A stretch of DNA of 64,000 bases, taken from the NCBI RefSeq assembly GCF_001467585.1, contig NZ_LNXY01000031.1, positions 78,669-142,668 of the forward strand, given 5' to 3'. The notes under the pieces are model-generated. The model ran no database searches and had not been told where the DNA came from. It worked only from the letters and a program-made list of their open reading frames with translations. Below are positions 28,937 to 37,602 of the stretch, in pieces (position 1 is the stretch's first letter; every line of letters begins with the position of its first letter). The position numbers were made by a program, and so were the translations under genes. This DNA comes from Legionella drozanskii LLAP-1. Its GTDB lineage: Bacteria > Pseudomonadota > Gammaproteobacteria > Legionellales > Legionellaceae.

Positions 28937-29690
28937 TATTTTCCTCTGCATGAGACAGATGAGATAGGTATTTGTGATAATCATCAATAAAATCATCGCT
29001 ATTTTGATATTTCAATATAGCCATGTTTAGCGCAGGGATGAGATTCTGATCGGCAGGACTGACAGCGACCCCTAAACCAAGTCCATAAATCATCGGCTTA
29101 CCTTGCGCTTCTAAAGCGCCGGATGAATGTTCTTGCCAATAGATTGCACTGGGATTATCAATTAAACCCACAGCAACCTTACCGTCATTCAAGGCTTGTA
29201 TTAGGGCATCATCTCGATTAAAGACAACAAATTGGGAGTCATCAAGCCCCATCGCTTTAAGTTGTTCAGCAAAAACTTTATCCGCTAAACCAATTTTTTT
29301 ATTGGCTAATGATTGCAAGGTGAATGGTTTTTCTTCAGGCTGTTTTACTGCAAGGAAACGGGTTTTACTGACTAAATAAGGCGCTGAGAAATTAAATCTT
29401 GCTGCACGCTCTGGTGTGATAATAATTGAACTAATTGCGAAATCTATTTTATTTGAGTCGATGGAATCAAGTAGCTCATTAAAGGGCATAGGATTAAATT
29501 GGCATTCATAACCCATGGTTTTACAAACATGCTCCATTAATGAGATATCGAATCCAAAGAATTGGTTATTCGCACCCAAGATAACGAAAGGAGGATCATA
29601 AAATGAAACGCCCACTTTCAAAACCTTAGCTTGAACCTGAAGAGATAATCCCACACACAAAAAAAGAAACGCAAGACGATAGATTCTCAT
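28920..29690 (-). CDS. Periplasmic amino-acid-type binding protein (SBP family 3)
   Basis: 256 residues with a signal peptide (MRIYRLAFLFLCVGLSLQVQA). The mature part is a typical class 3 solute-binding protein: VGVSFYDPPFV, GFDISLMEHVCK, DFAISSIIITPERAARFNFSAPY, and AVGLIDNPSA. It should bind a polar amino acid or small cation-like ligand. No ABC permease or ATPase gene is next to it; instead it overlaps an MFS gene, an unusual pairing. The start at 29690 is preferred over the longer frame because it begins the signal peptide. Confidence 0.88.
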   Translation of the reverse strand: MRIYRLAFLFLCVGLSLQVQAKVLKVGVSFYDPPFVILGANNQFFGFDISLMEHVCKTMGYECQFNPMPFNELLDSIDSNKIDFAISSIIITPERAARFNFSAPYLVSKTRFLAVKQPEEKPFTLQSLANKKIGLADKVFAEQLKAMGLDDSQFVVFNRDDALIQALNDGKVAVGLIDNPSAIYWQEHSSGALEAQGKPMIYGLGLGVAVSPADQNLIPALNMAILKYQNSDDFIDDYHKYLSHLSHAEENNADSL

Positions 29691-29810
29691 TATTATTCCA
29701 TTAAAGTTATTGTACATAGAATTTATTTTCGCTCTTGTACTTTTACTATATAGGGGAACTCGTTTCGCAGCTAGTGTTACAGATAATGACTCCCATTCTG
29801 GAGTAGAGAA

Positions 29811-29833
29811 TTGGTTGGGCTTAAGCCTCAATC
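29811..29833. repeat. GGTTGGGC-type intergenic palindrome, copy 2
   Basis: TTGGTTGGGCTTAAGCCTCAATC, with a perfect GGCTTAAGCC centre and imperfect outer arms, in the divergent region between the binding-protein gene and rapA. Confidence 0.55.
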
Positions 29834-29935
29834 TACTTTAATCATAGATGCAAAAACTAAAATCGTGCTAGAATCCATCGCCTCTTTAGTGTTCTTAATT
29901 CTTCTTTTTAATTTATCGACTTAGGATTTTTATTG

Positions 29936-32791
29936 ATGACATTCGTTATTGGCCAACGTTGGATAAGTAATGCCGAATCACAACTCGGCTTAGGTATTAT
30001 TACAAGTGTCAATGGTCGGCATATTTGCCTTAGTTTCCCTGCCGCCGCTGAAGAACGAATCTATGCAGCAGTTAATGCTCCATTAAGTCGTATTATTTAT
30101 CGAGAAGGCGATATTATTTTTACTCACGATCAACAACAAATTAAAGTGACTAAAGTAACAGAAGATCAAGGGATTATTGTCTATAGCGGCATTGACGAAG
30201 CTGAAAATGAAATAGAAATTGATGAGATCGATTTAGATTGTTTTATAAAATTAACCACACCGGAGCAACGGCTTTTTAGCGGTCAATTCGATAAGTTAAG
30301 TTCATTCAAATTGCGAGTGGATACCCTAGCTCATTTAAGCCGCCTGCAACAATCGAAAGCACGAGGCCTATTAGGCTCACGCACTAATCATCTACCACAC
30401 CAAGTGTATATTGCTCATGAAGTTGCCCAACGCTATGCACCGCGTGTGTTACTTGCCGATGAAGTGGGGCTGGGTAAAACAATCGAAGCAGGCATGATTC
30501 TTCATTATCAACAGCAAATTGGCCGCGCGACTCGCGTACTCATTGTGGTTCCTAATACCCTCATTCATCAATGGTTAGTCGAAATGATGCGCCGTTTCAA
30601 TTTAACGTTTGCCATCTTAGATCAAAGTCGTTACGAGCGACAAGACGATGACGATAGTCTTATTGAGGAAGATTTTGACCTTATTACAGAAACGGTCAAA
30701 GACAATCTTTTTGAAACTGAACAGCTTGTGCTCTGTAGCTTAAATTTTCTGATGGAAAATGAACAAGCACAACAACATGCGATTGATGCAAATTGGGATC
30801 TCTTAATCGTCGATGAAGCACATCATCTACATTGGTCAGAAAAAGCAGTCAGTCCTGAATACAAGCTCGTTGAACAATTAGCGGAGCATAGCAAAGGTTT
30901 ATTACTACTCACAGCAACTCCAGAGCAAGTCGGGATTCAAAGCCATTTTGCACGCTTGCGTTTGCTAGATCCTGCAAGATTTTATGATTTTAATGAATTC
31001 AAAAAAGAAGAAACCAATTATCAGGCTCTCAATAAATTAGTACAGCAACTATTGTGTTATCAGGAAGCAAATCAAACTGATCAAATAAGTAGCGAATTAG
31101 AAACAGAAGTTAAAAAATACCTTGGAGAGCGTGGCTCTTCCAGCATCGATACGATTATTAATCAATTAGTTGATCAACATGGAACAGGTCGAGTACTGTT
31201 TCGCAATACGCGAACAGCAATTCATGGCTTCCCTAAACGAAAATTGCATGCCTATGCTTTGCCAAAACCAGCCATATATTCTACAGGAACAGAACTAGAA
31301 TCAAACCTCTATCCTGAAACGACAGTTGCTCAAATAGAATGGCTAAAAAATGATCCTCGCGTGGTCTGGCTCATCGATAAGCTAACAGAGCTTCGTCCTC
31401 AGAAACTACTAATTATTTGCGCCAAAGTGGAAACAGCGATTGCCTTGGAGAATCATTTAAAATTATATGCCGGCATACGTAGTGCCTCTTTTCATGAAGG
31501 ATTATCTATTATAGAGCGCGACCGTGCAGCCGCGTATTTTTCGGAGCAAGAACAAGGGGCACAAACGCTCATTTGCTCCGAAATAGGTAGCGAGGGAAGA
31601 AATTTTCAATTCTCTCATCACCTGGTTTTATTTGATTTACCACTAAATCCCGATTTACTAGAACAACGGATTGGTCGATTGGACCGCATTGGTCAACGCC
31701 ATGACATTGAAATTCATGCCCCTTATCTACTTGGTACCGCCCAAGAAAAACTCTTTCGCTGGTATCATGAAGGTATAAACCTGTTTGAAAAAAGCTGTTC
31801 CGTTGGTTTTTCCATTTTCGAAGAATTTGAAAACCGACTTTTACCAGATCTTATCAAAGCCGATGGGGAAGAAACGATTAATCAACTTATCGTTGATACG
31901 AAAACCCGTACCAAACAAATTACAGAGGCTCTGCAGGAAGGCCGTGATCGTCTATTAGAATTAAACTCCTGTAAACAACCTGTCGCGAAAGAATTAATCG
32001 CCGACATTGAGTGTGAAGAAACTAGCTTAGAACTTGAAAATTACATGGCCGGCGTTTTTCAGGAATATGGTATTGAGCATGAATACCACTCAGAATCCTG
32101 CGAAATATTGCGCCCCACGGATCACATGAAAACCACTCATTTTCCAGGCTTAAAAGAAGATGGAGTGACAGTGACTTACTCGCGCTCAAAAGCCTTAATC
32201 CGTGAAGAGATGGAATTTTTAAGTTGGGAACATCCCATGGTCTCTGAATCCATGGAGATGATTATAGGTACTGAACTTGGCAATGCAACCATCTGCTCAA
32301 TATCGCTCAAAGGTGTGATACCGGGTACCCTCTTGTTAGAAACCTTTTATACAATGAACTGTGCTGCCCCTAAACAACTGCAAATTGAACGCTTTTTACC
32401 TCTCTCTCCCATTAGGGTATTGGTTGATCTAACCGGCAAAAATTTATCAAAAACATTGAATTATGAGCAACTTAACAAGCTATGTGAACCCTTAAAGCTA
32501 CATATGGGCCAAGCCATTATTAAACAAGTTCACCATGAAGTTGAAAAAATGTTAGTACACAGCTGTAAAATTGCGGAAGAACAAGCACCAGAAATCCTTG
32601 CGAATGCAAAAAAGTTAATGCGTGAAACCATTAAACCAGAGATTCAAAGGCTGCAAGCCCTACAACAAATTAATCCGTCTATTCGCAAAGAAGAAATTCT
32701 ATTTTTCAAAAAACAGCTCGAAGATTGCGAGAGTTTTATAGATCTCTCTGCAATAAATCTTCAGGCAATAAGAGTTGTTGTCAGCAAGTAG
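29936..32791 (+). CDS. rapA: RapA, RNA polymerase-associated SWI2/SNF2 ATPase
   Basis: 951-residue ATPase that recycles stalled RNA polymerase. The N-terminus MTFVIGQRWISNAESQLGLG matches E. coli RapA; a TTG one codon earlier is also in frame, but the ATG at 29936 has AGGA at a good distance. Tandem Tudor-like domains (1-105), helicase motif I DEVGLGKT (K181), DEAHH (D293-H296), motif III TATPEQ, and helicase C lobe with LDRIGQRHDI. Length is close to E. coli (968). Single gene with its own terminator. Confidence 0.97.
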   Translation: MTFVIGQRWISNAESQLGLGIITSVNGRHICLSFPAAAEERIYAAVNAPLSRIIYREGDIIFTHDQQQIKVTKVTEDQGIIVYSGIDEAENEIEIDEIDLDCFIKLTTPEQRLFSGQFDKLSSFKLRVDTLAHLSRLQQSKARGLLGSRTNHLPHQVYIAHEVAQRYAPRVLLADEVGLGKTIEAGMILHYQQQIGRATRVLIVVPNTLIHQWLVEMMRRFNLTFAILDQSRYERQDDDDSLIEEDFDLITETVKDNLFETEQLVLCSLNFLMENEQAQQHAIDANWDLLIVDEAHHLHWSEKAVSPEYKLVEQLAEHSKGLLLLTATPEQVGIQSHFARLRLLDPARFYDFNEFKKEETNYQALNKLVQQLLCYQEANQTDQISSELETEVKKYLGERGSSSIDTIINQLVDQHGTGRVLFRNTRTAIHGFPKRKLHAYALPKPAIYSTGTELESNLYPETTVAQIEWLKNDPRVVWLIDKLTELRPQKLLIICAKVETAIALENHLKLYAGIRSASFHEGLSIIERDRAAAYFSEQEQGAQTLICSEIGSEGRNFQFSHHLVLFDLPLNPDLLEQRIGRLDRIGQRHDIEIHAPYLLGTAQEKLFRWYHEGINLFEKSCSVGFSIFEEFENRLLPDLIKADGEETINQLIVDTKTRTKQITEALQEGRDRLLELNSCKQPVAKELIADIECEETSLELENYMAGVFQEYGIEHEYHSESCEILRPTDHMKTTHFPGLKEDGVTVTYSRSKALIREEMEFLSWEHPMVSESMEMIIGTELGNATICSISLKGVIPGTLLLETFYTMNCAAPKQLQIERFLPLSPIRVLVDLTGKNLSKTLNYEQLNKLCEPLKLHMGQAIIKQVHHEVEKMLVHSCKIAEEQAPEILANAKKLMRETIKPEIQRLQALQQINPSIRKEEILFFKKQLEDCESFIDLSAINLQAIRVVVSK

Positions 32792-32820
32792 ATAAAACCA
32801 AGTGGCTTTATCTACTTTTA
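32786..32820 (+). terminator. Rho-independent terminator of rapA
   Basis: Inverted repeat AAGTAGATAAA (32786-32796) / TTTATCTACTT (32807-32817), ten-base loop, then a T-rich tail. The rapA stop lies inside the left arm. Confidence 0.75.
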
Positions 32821-32836
32821 TTTGAAATTGAGATTT

Positions 32837-33262
32837 TTACTTTGAAAATTTATTCTTAAATTTAATTAAGTAATCAAGCGCATCAAAAGCTTCTGTCACT
32901 CGCTCACAATTTTCAACTCTTGTCGTCAATACATCCATATTAGGCGCAGAAATAATGCCGTTTCCAAGCAATATTCCATCCCTAGTAAATTGGATAAAGC
33001 ACTCTTTCACATGCTCCCAGATAAACTCATAATGATCCGTACTGCCTTTAAGAAGTAGACTCAGAGGTAAATAGCCAGCATGCGGATTATGGCGATGAAA
33101 ATACTGGATAACCACAGGAATCTCATAGGTTCCCGCTTCCACTGTTTCAACGGCATATTCATATTCCGATTGATTTAACAGATTTAAACAACTATCTAAT
33201 TGTTTTTTTGCTAAATCTTTATAATAATTTGACCACACAACCAATATCTTATTCATCGACAC
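32837..33262 (-). CDS. Divergent lumazine synthase-like protein (RibH family)
   Basis: 141 residues. Lumazine synthase joins 5-amino-6-ribitylaminouracil and a C4 phosphate in riboflavin synthesis. Recognisable here: VVWSNYYKDLAKKQLDSCLNLL near the start, GTYEIPVVIQ (family GAYELP), KGSTDHYEFI with the catalytic His, and GNGIISAPNMDVLTTRVEN. The usual VIRGGT phosphate-binding block is changed to LLLKGST. It stands alone, away from other rib genes, and is shorter than typical RibH (about 155). It could be the main enzyme, a second paralogue, or a repurposed homologue. A GTG at 33262 has GGA upstream; an ATG at 33256 is the alternative start. Confidence 0.75.
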   Translation of the reverse strand: MSMNKILVVWSNYYKDLAKKQLDSCLNLLNQSEYEYAVETVEAGTYEIPVVIQYFHRHNPHAGYLPLSLLLKGSTDHYEFIWEHVKECFIQFTRDGILLGNGIISAPNMDVLTTRVENCERVTEAFDALDYLIKFKNKFSK

Positions 33263-33579
33263 GATTTATTCCATTTGTAAATTTTTATATTTGTGAACGC
33301 CGTTGTATATTAATGGATTTTAATAAGTATTGTCCATGCGCATCTTGTCTTTTTTTTGTATAAAAAAAACAAATAAGCCTCTGTGTTTTATATGTATTTA
33401 ATATTTACATCTTGTAATTGAAACACATTCTTTGCAAAATCTAGCCGCATAGTTGTAATATACACCCAGGTTTTTGCTCTTTTAGGCTTTAAATGGTATA
33501 TCCTATTGTCAATTTGGTTCGTAAGAGTTTAACTTATGAGGGCTAACAATCAGACTTTTAGTTTCATATAAGGATTTAT
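33263..33579. other. 317-base intergenic region before the symporter gene
   Basis: AT-rich. It holds a weak promoter pair on the + strand (TTGTCA 33506-33511, TTAACT 33529-33534, 17-base spacer) and an 11-codon open frame at 33536-33571 whose stop overlaps the symporter Shine-Dalgarno AAGGA. No RNA gene recognised. Confidence 0.4.
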
Positions 33580-34818
33580 ATGTCTACAGAATTTTTTAAA
33601 AAATTAAAACTCCCTATTTTATTGCTCGTAATTCTGATTCTACCTATGATTTTAGGTTCACAGATTCCTGTAGCTCTAAAATCGCTTAGCTATGCTTTAA
33701 GCTTAAGTATGAAAAGCATACTTGAGTTTTTATTGCCTTTTATTATTTTTAGTTTCGTTTTTTCTTGTCTTTCTAACCTACAAAAGGGAGCGCTCTTTTT
33801 TGTCTTGCTACTCATTGTGTGCGTGTTTGCATCTAATTTCACAGCACTAATGTATGGCTATACCTCAGGTTACGTGGGACTTAATCTTCTGCATTTTACT
33901 GCCGCACCGATTGCTAACTCACTGCAGTTAACACCTACGTGGCAATTTCACCTAACTAAGCTCGTTACGAATGACGTTGCTTTATTAATAGGTTTTGCTA
34001 CTGGTATTTTCTTTTCTTTTTGGCCAAATGCTGCTGCTAAAAATATCGCCGTTAAATTAAATAAATTAGCGAATGGCTTTTTGAGAAAGGTATTTATTCC
34101 TTTGTTGCCTGTGTTTATTTTAGGATTTATATTCAAACTTGAGCATGAACAACTTTTACAAACCTCACTAACATTATATGGTCCAGTTCTGGTTTTAATT
34201 GTTCTTAGTCAATGGCTATATCTGACTTTATGGTATTTTATAGCTAGCCAATTTAATCTTAAGAAATTTCTTTCTTACATTAAAAATGTATTACCAGCCA
34301 GTTTAGTGGGCTTTAGTACGATTTCAAGTGCAGCAGCAATGCCTGTGCTTCTCCTCTCTACAGAAAAGAATCTTAATGATGCTGATCAGGCAAAGATGCT
34401 CGTTCCTGCTATCATTAATATCCATACAGTTGGCTCTGCCATCGGTATTCCTATCTTAAGTCTAGCCACTATATCCACGTTTGGATTACCGCTTCCTTCC
34501 CTTTCCACCTTTGCTATTTTTGCTCTCTACACTGCCTTAGCTAAATATGCTGTTGCAGCAGTACCTGGTGGGGTGATTATAGTCGTTGCGCCTATTTTGG
34601 AGGCTCATCTTGGTTTTTCCAGCGATATGGTGGGATTAATCACCGCTGTTTATCTCATTTGTGATCCTTTTGGAACAACAGCGAATGTCACAGGAAACGG
34701 CGTATTTCCTATCATGTTCACCAAGTTACATAAGAAACTCTCGCAGCTCAACCTGGGTGGAAAAAGAGCCGAGCCCCTATCGCAGCTCACTGGTATTGAA
34801 GAAGTTGAAGCAGGTTAA
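33580..34818 (+). CDS. Dicarboxylate/amino acid:cation symporter (DAACS family)
   Basis: 412-residue inner-membrane protein with about eight helices and two re-entrant loops. HP1 is readable as STISSAAAMPVLLLS (family serine-rich SSSAATLP), and the substrate/ion site as CDPFGTTANVTGNG (family DxxRTxxNVxGD). The usual Arg is replaced, so the substrate may not be a plain dicarboxylate. Family members import glutamate, aspartate, serine or C4-dicarboxylates with Na+ or H+. AAGGA precedes the ATG. Followed by a strong terminator. Confidence 0.85.
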   Translation: MSTEFFKKLKLPILLLVILILPMILGSQIPVALKSLSYALSLSMKSILEFLLPFIIFSFVFSCLSNLQKGALFFVLLLIVCVFASNFTALMYGYTSGYVGLNLLHFTAAPIANSLQLTPTWQFHLTKLVTNDVALLIGFATGIFFSFWPNAAAKNIAVKLNKLANGFLRKVFIPLLPVFILGFIFKLEHEQLLQTSLTLYGPVLVLIVLSQWLYLTLWYFIASQFNLKKFLSYIKNVLPASLVGFSTISSAAAMPVLLLSTEKNLNDADQAKMLVPAIINIHTVGSAIGIPILSLATISTFGLPLPSLSTFAIFALYTALAKYAVAAVPGGVIIVVAPILEAHLGFSSDMVGLITAVYLICDPFGTTANVTGNGVFPIMFTKLHKKLSQLNLGGKRAEPLSQLTGIEEVEAG

Positions 34819-34827
34819 TTGATCTTC

Positions 34828-34852
34828 GCGCATGCTCTAAGCATGCGCTTTC
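34828..34852 (+). terminator. Terminator of the symporter gene
   Basis: Perfect eight-base stem GCGCATGC / GCATGCGC with loop TCTAA, followed by TTTCT, ten bases after the symporter stop. Confidence 0.75.
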
Positions 34853-34898
34853 TACACGATGAAAATACTGCCTTTAATCCCCTAAAACCACTTATCAA

Positions 34899-35372
34899 TC
34901 AGCCTGCTAACGCACTAGCCATAACCAGATTGTCCATGTTTTCAGTGTTTTGTGCGTCATCAAAATGATTAAACGTATTCTGAGTCATTAAAAAAGGTAA
35001 AGATTGTTGGATTAAATCCAACTTCACTTCTTTTTTCCAGCAACTATAGTCATTAAATTCTTTGTTGTGCTGAGTAAATACGCTCGAAAAAGCAGTTCGC
35101 ATTTCTTCCGAATCAGACCAGGCAATAATAGGGATATAGGGATGATTTAACCAGATAAGGTCAGCAAGAGCTGGACCATTGCATTTTAAGTCCTGTCTAG
35201 CACCAAGATCACCATCAAGAATAATTAGGGAAACCTCATATTGAGCTATGTAGCATAACGCGCTCAGACTATCGTTAACTACCTTTACCTTGATTTGTTT
35301 ATTAATCATTTCCAACAAGCTAGACAAGCAAAAAGCATTAAAGGCATTGTCTTCAACAATTAATATACGCAT
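34899..35372 (-). CDS. Stand-alone response regulator receiver protein
   Basis: 157 residues: one receiver domain, no output domain. It starts MRILIVEDNAFNAFCLSSLL (acidic pocket E-D) and carries the phospho-Asp strand LIILDGDLGA. The ATG at 35372 has AAAGGAG directly upstream and is preferred over the longer frame. The C-terminal tail (about 125-157) is Asn/Asp rich and without known fold. No kinase gene is adjacent; the hybrid kinase at 6807-9203 is far away. It faces the unknown gene at 35542. Confidence 0.85.
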   Translation of the reverse strand: MRILIVEDNAFNAFCLSSLLEMINKQIKVKVVNDSLSALCYIAQYEVSLIILDGDLGARQDLKCNGPALADLIWLNHPYIPIIAWSDSEEMRTAFSSVFTQHNKEFNDYSCWKKEVKLDLIQQSLPFLMTQNTFNHFDDAQNTENMDNLVMASALAG

Positions 35373-35541
35373 GATGAACTCCTTTCGACATTGCAAGGCA
35401 GTATATCGATCGATCCTTAAGATAAAATTAAGCTTGCATAAATAAAACAATTATGCTTGTTCATAAAAAACACTATGTGATACTATCGGAGCCATTGCAT
35501 TATTTTTTTCTACTCTAGCTATTACCTCGTCAGAAATTAGC

Positions 35542-36882
35542 ATGCTGAGTCCGGAGCTTATCGATGGGAAAACCGAATTTGATCAATTAATTGATTTAGC
35601 AACAAAAGCCTTTTATGCCAAAACAGAGTCAGCCGTCGAAAACATTGATTTACTGCCCGAACATCTTAAAAAATTTGCGACAAACTATCTTGCCGAACTA
35701 ATTGCGTTATACGCAGCTACTGAATCTAAAATCAATAAAGAATCAATTGCAATTAGTGTTAACGAATTGCCAGCTTTACATGTCCAAGAAACCTCTACTA
35801 TTTATAACGAAACGGATGTGTCACTCAGTGGTGATGCTGCTTTGGGTTTATCCTATTTCAAAGGATTAAACGCTGGATTAGAATCACTTGCCAAATACTT
35901 TGCAATAATGCGACCTGCTATTGAAGAGGGGCTTGATGACAAATCACTTTTGCGCGAAAAGCTTGCTGATTATCAAGCATGGTACAGACCTTATGCCGAT
36001 AAAAAAGTAAAAGAGGTAGAGCAATACAGTACTTTCCGCGTAAGAAGTTTGATGAAGTTGGTTAAAATATATCGTGAGCTTAAATTTAATTTTTCCCAAC
36101 AAGAAGTCGTATTTGATCATGAAGGAGTGATTGATAGCTATTATAAATTACTTGGTCAACCTTCTCCTGACCAAGAAGTTCGTTTTAATTTTTATCCGCA
36201 TCGCAGCTATGACCCGGATATTAAGTTAGGCCAATTTGATTATGTTCCCCTTACTTACTCAATGAAAAAAATAGGAAAGCTATTTACCAGTTTTTTTCGG
36301 CCCTATCGCGATGATTACCAATTCGCTCAAGATTTCAAACAGCCATTTGTTGGTCTAGTCAATGTAACCAGCGGAATAGTTAAATTAGTTGCCGGAACAT
36401 TTACCTTAGATATTTATCGCTTTGGTGATGGATTGTTTAGTTTGATCCGAGGTCTATTAGAAATCGCAACAACGCCACTTGCTTGGACTGTGAAACCAAT
36501 CATTCGATTAGCAATAACAGCAGCATTCGACTCACCCAAGATAGAAGAAAACTCGGGACTTAAAAAATTAGTTACTCTTGGTGAGGAGCTTTTAGAGGAT
36601 CAAACGGATGATGATTTTTCTTTCGAAAAAATGCAGCGAATTCTCGGGCTTTGCAATGACTTACATCGTAAATTGAGTAAACAAGTTCATCGTGAGCAAG
36701 AGACAGAGATCGATTTAGCTACCGAAGATAACCTCATTAAAGAAATCACCTCTCCATCAACACCGATGAAACTAGAAAAAGTTAAAAATTATTTCACGCT
36801 TTTTGGTGGAAAATTCCAAGAGCCGGGAAGTCTTTTTACACCTGAAGAAGAGGATATGTTAGAAAGGTCTTATACGGCTTGA
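35542..36882 (+). CDS. Unknown protein, candidate type IV effector
   Basis: 446 residues, no signal peptide and no family I recognise. The middle (about 265-330) is more hydrophobic (VGLVNVTSGIVKLVAGTFTLDIYRFGDGLFSLIRGLLEIATTPLAWT) and could be a membrane hairpin or buried core. The N-terminal half is helical and acidic. The last residues, FTPEEEDMLERSYTA, form an acidic stretch followed by a short Ser/Thr end, which resembles the E-block translocation signal described for Dot/Icm substrates. Single gene, ending in a palindrome shared with convergent rpiA. Confidence 0.6.
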   Translation: MLSPELIDGKTEFDQLIDLATKAFYAKTESAVENIDLLPEHLKKFATNYLAELIALYAATESKINKESIAISVNELPALHVQETSTIYNETDVSLSGDAALGLSYFKGLNAGLESLAKYFAIMRPAIEEGLDDKSLLREKLADYQAWYRPYADKKVKEVEQYSTFRVRSLMKLVKIYRELKFNFSQQEVVFDHEGVIDSYYKLLGQPSPDQEVRFNFYPHRSYDPDIKLGQFDYVPLTYSMKKIGKLFTSFFRPYRDDYQFAQDFKQPFVGLVNVTSGIVKLVAGTFTLDIYRFGDGLFSLIRGLLEIATTPLAWTVKPIIRLAITAAFDSPKIEENSGLKKLVTLGEELLEDQTDDDFSFEKMQRILGLCNDLHRKLSKQVHREQETEIDLATEDNLIKEITSPSTPMKLEKVKNYFTLFGGKFQEPGSLFTPEEEDMLERSYTA

Positions 36883-36892
36883 TTATCGGCGT

Positions 36893-36913
36893 AGGTTGGG
36901 CCAAGCCCAACCT
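36893..36913. repeat. GGTTGGGC-type intergenic palindrome, copy 3
   Basis: Perfect nine-base stem AGGTTGGGC / GCCCAACCT with loop CAA, between two convergent genes, where it may act as a two-way terminator. Confidence 0.75.
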
Positions 36914-36927
36914 GGCACAATCTGACA

Positions 36928-37575
36928 TCAAAATACCGTCACCCCAGCCTTAGATGCGACGACAACTTTATCAGCAAGACGCTTTGCAAATAAACCATTA
37001 TCCACCACGCCCGGGATGAGTTTGATCGCCTCTTCAAGAGCAATCGCCGAAGTAATTTCTAGATTATAAACATCGAGAATAATATTACCGTTATCAGTTA
37101 CAAAATCCTCGCGATAAACTGGATCTCCCCCCAACTTCACTAATTCACGGGCAGCGAAACTACGAGCCATGGGAATGACTTCTACCGAAAGAGGAAAAGC
37201 ACCCAACTTTTGAACAATTTTCGAGTCATCGACAATACAAATAAATTGACGAGCAACTGTAGCAATGATTTTCTCGCGGGTAAGCGCTCCGCCCCCACCT
37301 TTGATCATTTCATAACGTTTATTCACTTCGTCAGCACCATCCACATAGATAGGGAGATCAGAAGTTGCATTTAAGTCAATGACAGGAATTCCAGCCGCTT
37401 TTAAACGCGCTTCAGTTGCTTTTGAACTGGCTACGCAAGCATCAATACGATGTTTAATGCTTGCCAATTCATCGATGAAATAGTTAACCGTTGACCCTGT
37501 GCCCACACCGATAATCATGTCATCTTCAAGATAGGCTAGCGCGGCTTTTGCTGCTTGTGCTTTTAATGTGCTCAT
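36928..37575 (-). CDS. rpiA: Ribose-5-phosphate isomerase A
   Basis: 215-residue pentose phosphate enzyme interconverting ribose 5-phosphate and ribulose 5-phosphate. Seen: [15 protein letters not shown], catalytic DGADE (family DGADE), and [11 protein letters not shown]. The ATG at 37575 ([13 protein letters not shown]) is preferred over an upstream TTG. It is the second gene after poxB on the - strand, 27 bases apart, so the two probably share a transcript. Confidence 0.96.
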   Translation of the reverse strand: MSTLKAQAAKAALAYLEDDMIIGVGTGSTVNYFIDELASIKHRIDACVASSKATEARLKAAGIPVIDLNATSDLPIYVDGADEVNKRYEMIKGGGGALTREKIIATVARQFICIVDDSKIVQKLGAFPLSVEVIPMARSFAARELVKLGGDPVYREDFVTDNGNIILDVYNLEITSAIALEEAIKLIPGVVDNGLFAKRLADKVVVASKAGVTVF

Positions 37576-37602
37576 TATTAAATCCAACCCAAAACTTGAA
37601 TT

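Noticed and set aside
29691-29831. Longer start for the solute-binding protein
   Set aside because: It would bury the clear signal peptide inside the protein and read through a palindromic repeat.
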